Origin: Camellia lanceoleosa
Taxonomy: Eukaryota > Streptophyta > Magnoliopsida > Ericales > Theaceae
DNA length: 64,000 bases
NCBI GenBank assembly: GCA_025200525.1
Contig: CM045762.1
Coordinates: 74,769,217 to 74,833,216 of the forward strand
Direction of reading: 5' to 3'
The position numbers were made by a program, and so were the translations under genes. This document shows positions 30,301 through 38,316 of this stretch, piece by piece (position 1 is the stretch's first letter; the number at the start of each line of letters is the position of its first letter). The notes beneath the pieces were generated by a model. It did no database searches, was not told the origin of the DNA, and saw nothing but the letters and a program-made list of their open reading frames with translations.

Positions 30301-33300
30301 TTTGATTTTCCTTTTTTATTTTATTAACCCTTGCCATGGGAAAGCGTGCGCACAAAAAAAAATTAAAATTCCTTTTCCATTACAATTTTTAATTTGAAGC
30401 TTATTTGAATATTCTCTTTCTATCCAAATTCAAATAAAAGTAAAATAATTTCATGGTGGATATGCGAGGGGCCTACGATGGAAATTACAATATTACCCAA
30501 ACAAAAATATGTATGAATTCTAAAATTGACACTATTTTTTTTATTTTGAATATGAATCTTAATATGATTTTATTTGACTAAAATATATATATAAGTTTGT
30601 CTTCTTTACCAGTTGAGCCGAACCCAAACGAGTTTTAATCGAACAGAGTTTGAGCAACTTGGAATTTTACTGCCCATTAAGTTTATAGAACTGAGCTCAA
30701 ACTGAATTAAAAAAATCGGCGAATTTCAAAATGTGTTCAATTTTAACTTATTTATATAATAAGTCGTTCTTGAATTGTTTTTTATTGAGCCGAATATAAA
30801 TCGAGTTCAAATAATTTGATTTGCTTTACCATCTTAACTTAAATAGATACGTCAGGAAAATGAATATTAAATCAAGTAAAAAATTATCATGACACTGGTG
30901 AATTTTTCAAATAAAATTTTCTTCTATTTCATAGGTCTAATACTCAGATCTGCAACATAATTTGCCTTATCCAAAAAATAACTAATAAGATTCTGAAACA
31001 CAAATTATTAAAGGCAAATAGGAAAATAATGTTGAAAGATGGAAAACAATGTGAAGAGTTGATGACAAAAAGGTGCCTAGTTATTAATTAAGCAATACAA
31101 TAAATATTTCAAAAGAATATGGTGATATGCAAATATCAATTTGCTTGCCTATGGCTTTTCATTTCCGCTCATACATGATTAAAGCATGCATTTGGAAACT
31201 CTTGCAATTATCAATTGTTGCTTATCCACAATTTTGTAACAGTCACTAACTACATGCGTTGTAAATTACTTTGCAGGTTGCTTTCCCCGTCTTGGAGGTT
31301 TTGGAAATTCAGGAATTGCCTAACATAACAGAGATATGGGACAAGCAATTACTCATGGCCTCAGAACAAGAATCAAAGTCCTTCTGCCAACTAAAAGATA
31401 TGACAGCTTCTAATTGTGAGAAATTGGTACATGTGGTCCAGTTCAATATGCTCTCACGACTGCAAAATCTGGAAACATTCAATGTAGATCATTGTCCAAA
31501 GATGGAAACGATAGTCTCGGAGAAAGGAAAAGAAGAAGGAACCACCAGTAATGATGTCATTGTGTTCTCTCAATTAACAACTCTTAATCTATCTGAGTTG
31601 GTGAGCCTTAAAAGTTTCTACAACTGGCCTACAAGATCTGAAGCACAACCCTTGTTCAACCACCAGGTTTGATTTTCCTAATTTATTTTTTGAACCTTGG
31701 CCATGGGAAAGCGTGCACACAAAGAAAAATTAAAATTCCTTTTCAAATACAATTTTAAATTTGAAGCTTATTTGAATATTCTCTTTCTATCCAAATCCAA
31801 ATAAAAGCAAAATAATTTCATGGTGGATATGCGAGGGGCCTACGATGGAAATTACAATATTAGCCAAACAAAAGTATGTATGAATTCTAATATTCCATAT
31901 TTTTATTTTTAATATGAATCTTAATATGATTTTATTTGACTAAAATATATATAAGTTTGTCTTCTTTACCATTTCAACCGAAGCCAAACGAGTTTTAATC
32001 GAATGGAGTTCGAGCAACTTGGTATTTTACTGCCCATTTAAGTTTATAGAGCTGAGTTCGAACTGAACTCAAAACAACGGCGAATTTCAAAATGTGTTCA
32101 ATTTTAACTTATTTATACAATAAGTCATTCTTGAATTGTTTTTTAGTGAGCTGAATATAATTTGAGTCTAAATAATTTTATTTGTTTTACCATCTTAACT
32201 TAAATAGATATGCCATGAAAATGATTATTATTGGTTTGGGATGTTCTAAAAAAGTGTACTTTTTGGCTTATTGACTTATATGGGTTGGGTTTGGGTTGGG
32301 TTTGATGTGATGTGTTAGAGAGGTGATGTGATTTAAATAAGATGATGTGACTTAAATAGGATAATGACTTTTTGACTTTTTGTATTATTTAGGTCATGCC
32401 AAACTTGTAAAAATACATCAAGGCACCGTGGTGAATTTATAAAATAAAATTTTCTTCTTTTTCATAAGTCCAATACTCAAATGTACAACATAACTTGCCT
32501 TACCTAAAAAATAACTAATAAGATTGTGGATCACAAATTATTAAAGTCAAATAGAAAAATAACTATGAAAGATGGAAAATAATGTGAAGAGTTGAAATCA
32601 AAAAGGTGCTTAGTTAATAATTAAGCAATAGAATAAATATTTCAAAAGAATATTGCGATATGAAATTATCAATTTGCCTGCCTAATGCTTCTCATTTCCT
32701 CTCATACACGTTTGAAGCATGTGTTTGTAAACTGTTGCAATTACAAGTTGTTGCTCATCCACAATTTTGTGACAGCCAGTAGCTACATGTGTTGTAAATC
32801 ACTTTACAGGTTGCTTTTCCCGTCTTGGAGGATTTGAAAATTCAGAAATTGCCTAACATAATAGAGATATGGGACGAGCAATTACTCATAGCCTCAGAAA
32901 AAGAATCAAAGTCCTTCTGCCAATTGAAAGATATGCAGGTTTCTAATTGTGAGAAATTGGTACATGTGGTCCGATTCAATATGCTCCCACGACTGCAAAA
33001 TCTCAAAAAATTCAAGGTAGATAATTGTCCAAGGATGGAAGCGATAGTCTTGGAGAAAGAAAAAGAAGAAGGAACCACTAGGAATGATATCATCGGGTTC
33101 TCTCAATTAACAACTCTTAATCTTTCTGAGTTGGTGAGCCTTAAAAGTTTCTGCAACAAGCCTACAAGGTTTGAAGCACAACCCTTGTTCAACAACCAGG
33201 TTTGATTTTCATTTTTTATTTTATTAACCCTTGCTGTGGGAAAGCGTGCGCACAAAAAAAAAAACGAAATCCTTTTCCATTACAATTTTTAATTTGAAGC

Positions 33301-36300
33301 TTATTTGAATATTCTCTTTCTATCCAAATTCAAATAAAAGCAAAATAATTTCATGGTGGATATGCTGCGGGCATACGATGGAAATTACAATATTATCCAA
33401 ACAAAAATATGTATGAATTCTAAATACATCATATTTTAATTTTTGAATATGAATCTTAATATGATTTTATTTGACTAAAATATATATAAGTTTGTCTTCT
33501 TTACCATTTGAGCCAAACCCAAACGAGTTTTAATCGAACAGAGTTCGAGCAACTTGGAATTTTAGTGCCCATTTAAGTTTATAGAACTGAGCTCAAACTG
33601 AATTAAAAAATCGGCGAATTTCAAAATGTGTTCAATTTGAACTTATTTATATAATAAGTCGTTCTTGAATTGTTTTTTATTGAGCCGAATATAAATCGAG
33701 TTCAAATAATTTGATTTGCTTTACCATCTTAACTTAAATAGATACGTCAGGAAAATGAATATTAAATCAAATAAAAAATTATCATGACACTGGTGAATTT
33801 TTAAAATAAAATTTTCTTCTATTTCGTCGCTCTAATACTCAGATCTGCAACATAATTTGCCTTATCTAAAAAATAACTCATAAGATTCTGAAACACAAAT
33901 TATTAAAGGCAAATAGAAAAATAATGTTGAAAGATGGAAAACAATGTGAAGAGTTGATGACAAAAAGGTGCCTAGTTAATAATTAAGCAATACAATAAAT
34001 ATTTCAAAAGAATATGGCGATATGCAAATATCAATTTGCTTGCCTATGGCTTTTCATTTCCGCTCATACATGATTAAAGCATGCAATTGGGAACTCTTGC
34101 AATTATCAATTGTTGCTTATCCACAATTTTGTAACAGTCACTAACTACATGCATTGTAAATTACTTTGCAGGTTGCTTTCCCCGTCTTGGAGGTTTTGGA
34201 AATTCAGGAATTGCCTAACATAACAGAGATATGGGACAAGCAATTACTCATGGCCTCAGAACAAGAATCAAAGTCCTTCTGCCAACTAAAAGATATGACA
34301 GCTTCTAATTGTGAGAAATTGGTACATGTGGTCCAGTTCAATATGCTCTCACGACTGCAAAATTTGGAAACATTCAATGTAGATCATTGTCCAAAGATGG
34401 AAGCGATAGTCTCGGAGAATGGAAAAGAAGAAGGAACCACCAGTAATGATGTCATCGTGTTCTCTCAATTAACAACTCTTAATCTATCTGAGTTGGTGAG
34501 CCTTAAAAGTTTCTACAACTGGCCTACAAGATCTGAAGCACAACCCTTGTTCAACCACCAGGTTTGATTTTCCTAATTTATTTTTTTAACCTTGGCCATG
34601 GGAAAGCGTGCACACAAAGAAAAATTAAAATGTTGTTTCAATTACAATTTTAAATTTGAAGCTTATTTGAATATTCTCTTTCTATCCAAATCCAACTAAA
34701 AGTAAAAAAATTTCAATGTGGATATGCCAGGGGCCTACGATGGAAATTACAATATTACCCAAAAAAAAATATGTATGAATTCTAAATTTAACACTTTTAT
34801 TTGACTAAAATTATGTCAAAAATTGTAATTTGTTTAACCTTGTTGTGGAGTTCATTAAAAAAATATTTAAATATTGGATATCATATTTTGTTTTTTTGGT
34901 TTTGACTGATATGATTTTATTCAGTTTCACAATCCAAAATTATTCCCTTATAACCACTTTAAATTTAGATTGCAATTTCCTGATCATCAATCCTAAACTG
35001 CCTTCCTTTGGAATTATGCCTCGTGGGTTTTAGGCTAATGATAACAATTTCTACATGATTCCTAGTTGTGATATTTGAATATGGAAAAATCACTATTATA
35101 ATTTCTTCTAAAACCTCAAAAATATTGAGCAATCCCTATTATAGGAGGTCACAGATCAACTCCCACAACTTCACCATTAGGAAAATGTTACTTGCCCATG
35201 CCCAAAACATCTTTGGAAACTTCTTGGAAGTTCATCCCGACCATTGATCCAATTTTAAAACTACATTAATTGATGGATTATGCATGTTTGTTTGAGTTGT
35301 TACTAGCAATTAATCAATAACAGATTAAAGCTCAATCTTCTCTACTTTAGTGCTATATTTATTAGGGTCCAATGTTTCTATATCATTGTCAAGAACACAA
35401 AAACTAAGAGAAATTATTCAATCTTCTAGGAGACAAAAGGTTAAGTGTTAATCTATAAATGGAATAAAGCAACAATACTCCAAAAACTAAACATATAATG
35501 AAATATAGATATCTTACAAGGGGTGAGATCCCAAGGGTGGATCTAGGCGGTGTGGAGAGAGGAGACCACACCCCCAAAAATTTAGAAAATTTCATATATT
35601 TTGTTAGAAAATTTAAAATAATTAAAAATAATAAGGATTTACACCTCCAAATATATGTGAGACCAACCTTTTATGAGATATTTGTATCTCATTTTTTGTT
35701 TTGTTTAGTCAAGCCTTCATGTCATGTTATGTGGCAGTTTTATCTAGCCTAAAATAAATTTTTTTAATTCAAAGGTGTGATCAAAGTTTGATCCCAAGAC
35801 TTTGAGTTTCATTAAGAACAATCTTTACCACTTAGGCAACATACATATTATAATATTAATTTCTTTATTATTTATTTTTATTCTTACTTATATGAATGGC
35901 ACATATATTGCGTGTGTCACTTGCTAATCATTATTTACATGATTTATCATTTTTAATAAACATATCTATATATATATATTTTTTGAACATCTGAATTGTA
36001 AATTTAGATAGAAATTTGGAAAGACAAAGGGAAATAAAAGAAAAAAAATTATATTTTGTTGACACTACTTTTACATTTTTTTTTTTAAATCTTTACTTAA
36101 ATTCATGATCAATACATAAAATAAAATTTTGGTTCATCAATATTAGGCACCTGTCTCATCAATCATCACTGACGTTGGATTCCAATATACAAGCCTACTT
36201 TATTCTGTTATTAAACAAGATGACAAAATGAATCTTTGCAGGTTTCTTTTCCAAAGTTGGAGACACTATTGCTCGATAATTGTGTAAACTCAAGAGAGAT

Positions 36301-37191
36301 ACATCCTTGGAATGTTCAAGCTGGAAAAATAAGTTTAAAATTCTTGGACGTAGCGAATCTGGACAAATTAATTGTGAGAAATTGTAGTGAGGTCGCAGAG
36401 GTTTTTCAACTTGAGGGACTAAATGTTGGAGGAGGACAACATGTTAGGCCATTAATTGAAGTAAGAATGATGGAATTGGATGGATTACCTCAGTTGACAT
36501 GTTTGTGGAACAAGGATCCCCATGGAATTCTAAGCCTTCAAATCCTACAATACCTAACAATTAAGAAATGTTCCCTCTTGAGAAATCTATTCACATGTTC
36601 CACCGCTATGGCTCTTCAACAACTTAAAGTACTTTATTTGGAGTCTTGTCCGGTGATAGAAGAAGTTATTGCAGCAACAGAGGATGGGCTCAAGGAAGTG
36701 ATTGATGATGTGATTGAATTCCCAAAGTTGGAGTGGCTAATACTGAAAGATCTACCAAACCTCAACAGTTTCTGTAATGCGAAATATAATTTTAATTTGC
36801 CATCATTACAGAGAGTTGTTCTGATGGGGTGTTCAAATATGCACAACTTTACTTTTGGACAAGTACGCATGTCACAGATATTTGTAAGTACACATGGCAA
36901 TGATGGCCTTCAAATAGAAGATCTCAATAAGTATTTAAAGGAACAACTTCTTTTGAAAGGAGAGGTAGACTTTCTTTTTCAACTTGATCTATGGTTAATT
37001 ATTTTTGTCAGTTGATGAAATCTTTTATCTTTGAATATATACAAGAGACTACTCAACTAGAGTGCTTCATATGTATTTTTTGTTTATATGTATTTTACTT
37101 TCTTTTCTTGTAGGAATGCGCAACAGTGGATGAAAATGATCACTACGGTGATGAAGTACGGTTCTCCGACCTTGAATGGCTATACGGTTAA
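1..37191 (+). CDS. NLR-type LRR gene, 3' part (16 exons, 5' end outside window)
   Basis: This is the carboxy-terminal LRR region of a plant NBS-LRR (CNL, RPS2/At4g27190-like) immune receptor by sequence style; the NB-ARC domain is not in the window. Exons are 1-387, 1364-1753, 2725-3114, 11812-12201, 12596-12985, 13911-14300, 24259-24648, 25635-26021, 27010-27399, 28378-28767, 29910-30299, 31277-31666, 32810-33199, 34172-34561, 36242-36964 and 37114-37191. All junctions are phase 0 with AG acceptors and GT donors, so the chain reads through to TAA at 37189-37191. Residue patterns such as [18 protein letters not shown] and [19 protein letters not shown] are LRRs of the LxxLxLxxCxxL type. LRRs of this family sense ligands and hold the receptor inactive in the cytoplasm (family knowledge). 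That all exons are joined in one mRNA is inferred. Separate smaller genes are unlikely because no start, NB-ARC or stop lies between exons. Confidence 0.75.
388..1363 (+). other. Amplified intron unit (type intron of the array)
   Basis: This 976-nt intron is homologous to introns 2, 5, 7-9, 11 and 13 (925-988 nt). It contains an A-rich tract near 441, a degenerate segment with repeated GAGTTCGA / TCGAACTGAACTC words (about 690-800) that looks like an old dispersed element, and a long AT-rich 3' half. Exon and intron were therefore copied together as units of about 1.36 kb. No gene is seen in it. Confidence 0.75.
1364..1753 (+). CDS. LRR exon E2 (class C)
   Basis: This phase 0 exon is 390 nt, bounded by acceptor CTTTACAG and donor CAG|GTTTGT. 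A CTAAC branch-point-like motif lies about 30 nt upstream of the acceptor. It encodes about four to five irregular LRRs over 130 residues. Private changes include [18 protein letters not shown] and MLLRLQ. It is open throughout. The minus-strand frame across it is a mirror of the coding strand. Confidence 0.8.
2725..3114 (+). CDS. LRR exon E3 (class C)
   Basis: This is a 390-nt phase 0 exon with acceptor CTTTACAG, donor CAG|GTTTGA and an upstream CTAAC motif. It carries the class [11 protein letters not shown] end. Private changes include FNIDNC, GSTSNDV and AQSLFNHQ. It lies just upstream of the first transposon cluster, so its downstream intron is about 8.7 kb. Confidence 0.8.
3539..4731 (+). 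repeat. Truncated Ty3/gypsy LTR, plus orientation
   Basis: It starts TATAGCGATTCCGG, like the complete Tekay-like LTR at 14,870 (TATAGCGGTCCCGG). It has CGCTCGAG-type palindromes at about +190 to +380 and the shared TTGAGGTAGGGATAT(T/C)CTAC segment at about 4172. It stops at 4731, where a minus-strand LTR of another family begins, so its 3' part is missing. Confidence 0.65.
4732..5823 (-). repeat. Truncated LTR, minus orientation
   Basis: It begins TGTCACGCCCCG, the reverse complement of an LTR 3' end, and resembles the start of the solo LTR at 38,606. It contains the GCCCAGTA segment common to the other minus-strand LTRs here. It ends where another LTR starts at 5824. No coding potential is seen. 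Confidence 0.55.
5824..7862 (-). repeat. Complete LTR of a minus-strand Ty3 chromovirus
   Basis: On the plus strand it runs from TGTAACACCC to GATCGCTATA. Read on the minus strand it starts TATAGCGATC and ends GGGTGTTACA, about 2.04 kb. The polypurine-like tract of the attached internal region follows immediately (7863-7877 on plus, CCCTCCCCCCTT). About nine GCTCGAGC-type palindromes lie at 7410-7670, in what would be U3. Confidence 0.7.
8291..9035 (-). pseudogene. Chromovirus pol 3' fragment (integrase C-terminus and chromodomain)
   Basis: Minus-strand codons give the integrase C-terminal region ([20 protein letters not shown], then the GPF motif) and a Tekay/Del-type chromodomain end ([23 protein letters not shown]). 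An in-frame TAG at 8618-8620 replaces the Glu codon after GPF. A TGA replaces an Arg codon near 8324, and the natural end is at 8291. Upstream gag, protease, RT, RNase H and the integrase core are absent: the frame breaks at about 9035 into LTR sequence. It is dead and deletion-truncated. Confidence 0.75.
9036..9556 (-). repeat. LTR remnant fused to pol fragment
   Basis: The reverse complement matches the LTR at 3539-4731 around its TTGAGGTAGGG segment and flanks. CTCGAG-type words at 9383-9545 are spaced from it as in that LTR. The first roughly 190 bp of the LTR is missing. It joins integrase sequence directly, so a large internal deletion or ectopic recombination occurred. Confidence 0.55.
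9557..10440. other. Unclassified sequence with a possible small MITE
   Basis: About 9612-9775 has GGCTGTGTTTGGTTTATAAA at one end and a loosely inverted counterpart (TTCATTAACCAAAAGCG) at the other, with a partly palindromic centre, so a degenerate MITE is possible. The rest is AT-rich with no coding signal. Array-type intron sequence resumes near 10,440. Confidence 0.35.
10440..11811 (+). repeat. Two intron units without exons
   Basis: Array intron sequence (AAATATATATAAGTTTGT...GAGTTCGAGCAAC) starts near 10,440 and runs to a branch-point region at about 11,130. There, AGTCACCAACC passes straight into CAAACGAGTTTTAATCG and the intron motif starts again. The exon and part of the intron that should lie between are gone. 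The second unit continues to the acceptor of E4. At least one LRR exon has been lost here. Confidence 0.6.
11812..12201 (+). CDS. LRR exon E4 (mosaic of classes A and B)
   Basis: This is a 390-nt phase 0 exon with acceptor CTTTGCAG (class A form), a CTAAC motif upstream and donor CAG|GTTTGA. The start (LEIQELP, DKQLL) and the end ([11 protein letters not shown]) match class A. The middle ([17 protein letters not shown]) matches class B. This suggests gene conversion or crossover inside exons. Private changes are VVQLNM, FPQLT and LKIFYN. The next intron is only 394 nt. Confidence 0.8.
12202..12595 (+). other. Shortened array intron
   Basis: This intron is 394 nt instead of about 980. After the donor and about 25 nt of normal intron start, the sequence jumps to the AATAAAATTTTCTTCTTTTTCATAAGTCC segment that normally lies about 600 nt further on. 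It is an internal deletion that leaves donor, branch region and acceptor intact. Confidence 0.65.
12596..12985 (+). CDS. LRR exon E5 (mosaic: B start, A end)
   Basis: This 390-nt phase 0 exon begins like class B (LEDLKI.KLP, DEQLL, class B acceptor context TCACTTTACAG). From [17 protein letters not shown] onward it follows class A. It ends AAG rather than CAG (NHK), still followed by GTTTGA. The branch-point region reads CAGTAGCT in place of CACTAACT. It is open throughout. Confidence 0.8.
13911..14300 (+). CDS. LRR exon E6 (class B)
   Basis: This is a 390-nt phase 0 exon. The donor is CAG|GTTAGA, unlike the GTTTGA of most copies. Class B marks are [27 protein letters not shown] and [12 protein letters not shown]. 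Private changes are EKDSKS and KLVRVVLF. The upstream branch-point-like site is CTAGC, not CTAAC. The complete Tekay-like retrotransposon sits in the following intron, 569 nt downstream of the exon. Confidence 0.8.
14870..16674 (+). repeat. 5' LTR of the Tekay-like element
   Basis: It starts TATAGCGGTCCCGG and ends GGGCGTTACA. CGCTCGAGCGG palindromes occur at 15059, 15080, 15361 and 15381, with CGCCGGCGG variants between them. Long ORFs in this segment are low-complexity GC readings, not genes. Confidence 0.9.
16678..16689 (+). other. Primer binding site (initiator Met tRNA type)
   Basis: TGGTATCAGAGC lies three bases after the LTR end. It is complementary to the 3' end of plant initiator Met tRNA and primes reverse transcription in most plant LTR elements. 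Confidence 0.9.
17077..21640 (+). pseudogene. Frameshifted gag-pol of the Tekay-like element
   Basis: Gag probably starts at ATG 17077 ([15 protein letters not shown], basic). A retrotransposon gag domain lies in 17416-17740 and a zinc-knuckle relic near 17943 (CFKCGH). A protease segment ends in VILGMDSY (about 18571-18594). RT pieces include [17 protein letters not shown] (to about 19062) and the active-site box FVDDILIYS (about 19321-19350). RNase H is at 19591-20100 ([10 protein letters not shown]). Integrase lies at 20350-20850 (zinc-binding HH...CLTC, then MDFVVGLPK), and the integrase end plus chromodomain at 21014-21640. At least six frame changes break the polyprotein, mostly 1-2 nt indels, so it cannot be translated as written. 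RNA function is not excluded. Confidence 0.85.
22033..22047 (+). other. Polypurine tract
   Basis: TTAAGGGGGGGAGGT lies directly before the 3' LTR start at 22048. It is the usual plus-strand DNA primer site of LTR retrotransposons. The minus-strand relic at 7863 has the same tract. Confidence 0.8.
22048..23843 (+). repeat. 3' LTR of the Tekay-like element
   Basis: It is colinear with the 5' LTR. From about 22640 onward it is nearly identical to it. Differences cluster in the GC-rich palindrome zone: where the 5' LTR has CGCTCGAGCGG, this LTR has CGCCGGCGG or CGCCGAGCGG. A second small cluster of differences lies near 23240-23300. Confidence 0.9.
24259..24648 (+). CDS. LRR exon E7 (class B)
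   Basis: This is a 390-nt phase 0 exon, the first after the Tekay-like insertion. Acceptor is CTTTACAG and donor is CAG|GTTTGA. It is very close to E6 ([12 protein letters not shown]). Private changes include [17 protein letters not shown] and TTKNDI. The branch-point region reads AGTAGCT. Confidence 0.8.
25635..26021 (+). CDS. LRR exon E8 (class B, one codon shorter)
   Basis: At 387 nt this is the only repeated exon with a length change. One codon is lost in the charged EKEKEEG stretch, giving SEKKEEG, so phase 0 is kept. The second residue is Thr (GTT ACT) where the others have Ala. The donor is CAG|GTTCGA, and CTAGC replaces CTAAC upstream. A length change limited to a whole codon fits selection for an open frame. 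Confidence 0.8.
27010..27399 (+). CDS. LRR exon E9 (class B, first of the 2.9-kb repeat)
   Basis: This is a 390-nt phase 0 exon. Class B subtype marks are [15 protein letters not shown] and an FNNQ end, shared with E11 and E13, which lie 2,900 and 5,800 bp downstream. Private changes are EKELKS, MQISNC and the LEEEKKEG charged run. A CTAGC site lies upstream of the acceptor. Confidence 0.8.
28378..28767 (+). CDS. LRR exon E10 (class A)
   Basis: This is a 390-nt phase 0 exon with acceptor CTTTGCAG, a CTAAC motif about 27 nt upstream and donor CAG|GTTTGA. Class A marks are [41 protein letters not shown] and [12 protein letters not shown]. It is almost identical to E12 and E14. Private changes are ASEEES and SKKGKEE. 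Confidence 0.8.
29331..29508. mobile_element. MITE in intron 10
   Basis: About 175 bp are inserted relative to the MITE-free introns. One end reads GTTTGGGATGTTCTAAA. The other end, reversed and complemented, reads GTTTGGCATGACCTAAA, so there are imperfect terminal inverted repeats. It is internally rich in GATGTGA(T/C) direct repeats. The superfamily is not certain (hAT-like is possible). Confidence 0.65.
29910..30299 (+). CDS. LRR exon E11 (class B)
   Basis: This is a 390-nt phase 0 exon, nearly identical to E9 and E13. It has VVRFNM (Arg where E9 has Leu) and a private KFKEDN. The branch-point region is the most diverged (CCAAGAGCT). A MITE lies in the intron before it. Confidence 0.8.
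31277..31666 (+). CDS. LRR exon E12 (class A)
   Basis: This is a 390-nt phase 0 exon, nearly identical to E10, with ASEQES and a private METIV. Acceptor is CTTTGCAG, a CTAAC motif is present and the donor is CAG|GTTTGA. The following intron carries the second MITE copy. Confidence 0.8.
32231..32406. mobile_element. MITE in intron 12 (copy by duplication)
   Basis: It has the same sequence and position as the MITE in intron 10, about 2.9 kb away. It was copied with the surrounding unit rather than inserted twice. Confidence 0.65.
32810..33199 (+). CDS. LRR exon E13 (class B)
   Basis: This is a 390-nt phase 0 exon matching E9 and E11. Private changes are IIGFSQL and SFCNKPTRF. The upstream branch-point region reads CCAGTAGCT. 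It is open throughout. Confidence 0.8.
34172..34561 (+). CDS. LRR exon E14 (class A, last repeated exon)
   Basis: This is a 390-nt phase 0 exon matching E10 and E12, with a private SENGKEE. The acceptor context keeps CTAAC. The downstream intron (34562-36241) starts with the shared intron sequence for about 230 nt and then diverges, so the amplified array ends here. Confidence 0.8.
34562..36241. other. Intron 14, no gene seen
   Basis: The first 230 nt or so match the array introns, then the sequence diverges. The segment at 35520-35850 (TCTAGGCGGTGTGG, later GATCCCAAGACTTTGAG) looks like a worn dispersed repeat. The remainder is AT-rich. Open frames here are short and show no family similarity that I recognise. 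Confidence 0.5.
36242..36964 (+). CDS. LRR exon E15, divergent distal LRR block
   Basis: This exon is 723 nt (241 codons), phase 0 at both ends, with acceptor TTTGCAG and donor GAG|GTAGAC. Its opening VSFPKLETL matches the opening VAFPVLEVL of the repeats, so it shares their ancestry, but it is single-copy and contains further LRRs (for example [18 protein letters not shown] and [16 protein letters not shown]). If the intron is retained, translation runs on to TGA at 37013-37015 and adds about 17 hydrophobic residues, an alternative C-terminus. Confidence 0.75.
37114..37191 (+). CDS. Terminal coding exon E16
   Basis: A pyrimidine-rich tract and TTGTAG acceptor precede a 78-nt phase 0 exon of 25 codons ending TAA. 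It is acidic and ends in the LRR-like run [10 protein letters not shown] strong donor-like GTAAGT begins two bases after the stop (37193), so an intron in the 3' UTR is possible. The assignment rests on phase agreement with E15 and good splice signals. Confidence 0.55.
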   Translation, partial: ECATVDENDHYGDEVRFSDLEWLYG

Positions 37192-37338
37192 AGTAAGTTG
37201 ATCATCCTTTATTATTAATATATATGTATAAATTTCATAATATTTATAGGAAAATTTTATAATAAACACGTTAAACGTCCAGTTATGATTTATCAGCTGA
37301 ATATAATAAGTTGATCCTCCTTCATCCAAAAAAAAAAA

Positions 37339-37730
37339 GGCAAATTATGATGGCGGTCCCTATATTTTACTTCTTATGTCATTTTGGTCTCTACACTTTC
37401 AATTAGCTCAATTTTAATTCCTAATTTTAGATTTTATTTTCATTGGTCCAATTAATAATATTGTTAGTTTTGTTTTAAGGAAAATCATCACTAAATTGAT
37501 TGAGGTTAACTAACTGAGTTGAATAAGTTTATAATTTTACCGTTAAAAATATGGCACGTGACACATACATGCTTATTTTTTACCAAAAAAAAAACCTGTT
37601 AAGAGTTGTAATCAATTGGATCAAATTGAAACAAAATCATAAATTCAGGGTCCAAATCAAGTGAATTGAAAGTACAAAGACTAAAATGACGCAAGGGGTA
37701 AAGTACACGGACTATTGCCGTAATTTGTCC
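37339..37730. mobile_element. Foldback MITE, about 390 bp
   Basis: The left end (GGCAAATTATGATGGCGGTCC, then TTTTGGTCT and ACTTTCAATT) is matched by the reverse complement of the right end (GGACAAATTACGGCAATAGTCC, then TTTTAGTCT and ACTTTCAATT). The inverted arms are about 65 bp or longer. No coding sequence is present. Confidence 0.7.
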
Positions 37731-37841
37731 AATATATATATATATATATATGTATAGAGTAATGCTACCATATACAAGATATGTCATTTGTGAGTTTGAT
37801 TATCACAGATGACATAACTCAATAGTATGAGAATCATAACA

Positions 37842-37907
<66 letters not shown>

Positions 37908-37908
37908 T
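37842..37908. repeat. (AAT)n microsatellite
   Basis: About 22 uninterrupted AAT units. It lies in sequence rich in GTTATAACT-like words (37,735-38,315), probably part of another degraded inverted-repeat element. Confidence 0.95.
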
Positions 37909-38316
37909 TGAGTTATAACTAAACATCACATGAGGTATAACCAAACGATTCTTGAATCATAACAAAAATAATTTCATAACCAATATCACAATATGTCATA
38001 ATTAACAACACAAGGAGGCATAACCAAAGACACAAAAGTGTGAACCAATGCATAGAATTTCCCTATATTATATATATATATACATATCTCATAATATTTA
38101 TAAGGGAATTCTATATAACACTTTAAAAAATGATGTATTATATGCCTGACTTTTTGTGGTCTTTAGTTATAACTCATTTAGTTATAATTACTTATAGATG
38201 TTATTTTGGTTATAATCGAAGAAATCTTTGATAATACCTCAAGTGATATTTAATTATGATGCATTTAAGTTTGGTTATAACTCGTAATGCTGGCTATAAT
38301 TTAGTTATAACTTACT

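Larger units (their letters stand above)
27010..34561 (+). repeat. 2.9-kb higher-order tandem repeat (E9-E14)
   Basis: Matching points recur at 27010, 29910 and 32810 (class B exon starts) and at 28378, 31277 and 34172 (class A exon starts), giving periods of 2,895-2,900 bp. Each unit holds one class B and one class A exon with their introns. Introns 10 and 12 carry the same MITE, so the two-exon unit was duplicated after that insertion. Low divergence suggests recent unequal crossing-over. Confidence 0.85.

Noticed and set aside
11844..33106. Minus-strand open frames of 66-83 codons across many LRR exons
   Set aside because: They recur exactly opposite each exon and are mirror frames of the repeated coding strand, with no independent start context or family similarity.
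36634..36900. Minus-strand frame of 88 codons opposite E15
   Set aside because: The plus-strand LRR reading explains the sequence fully. The minus frame is a shadow.
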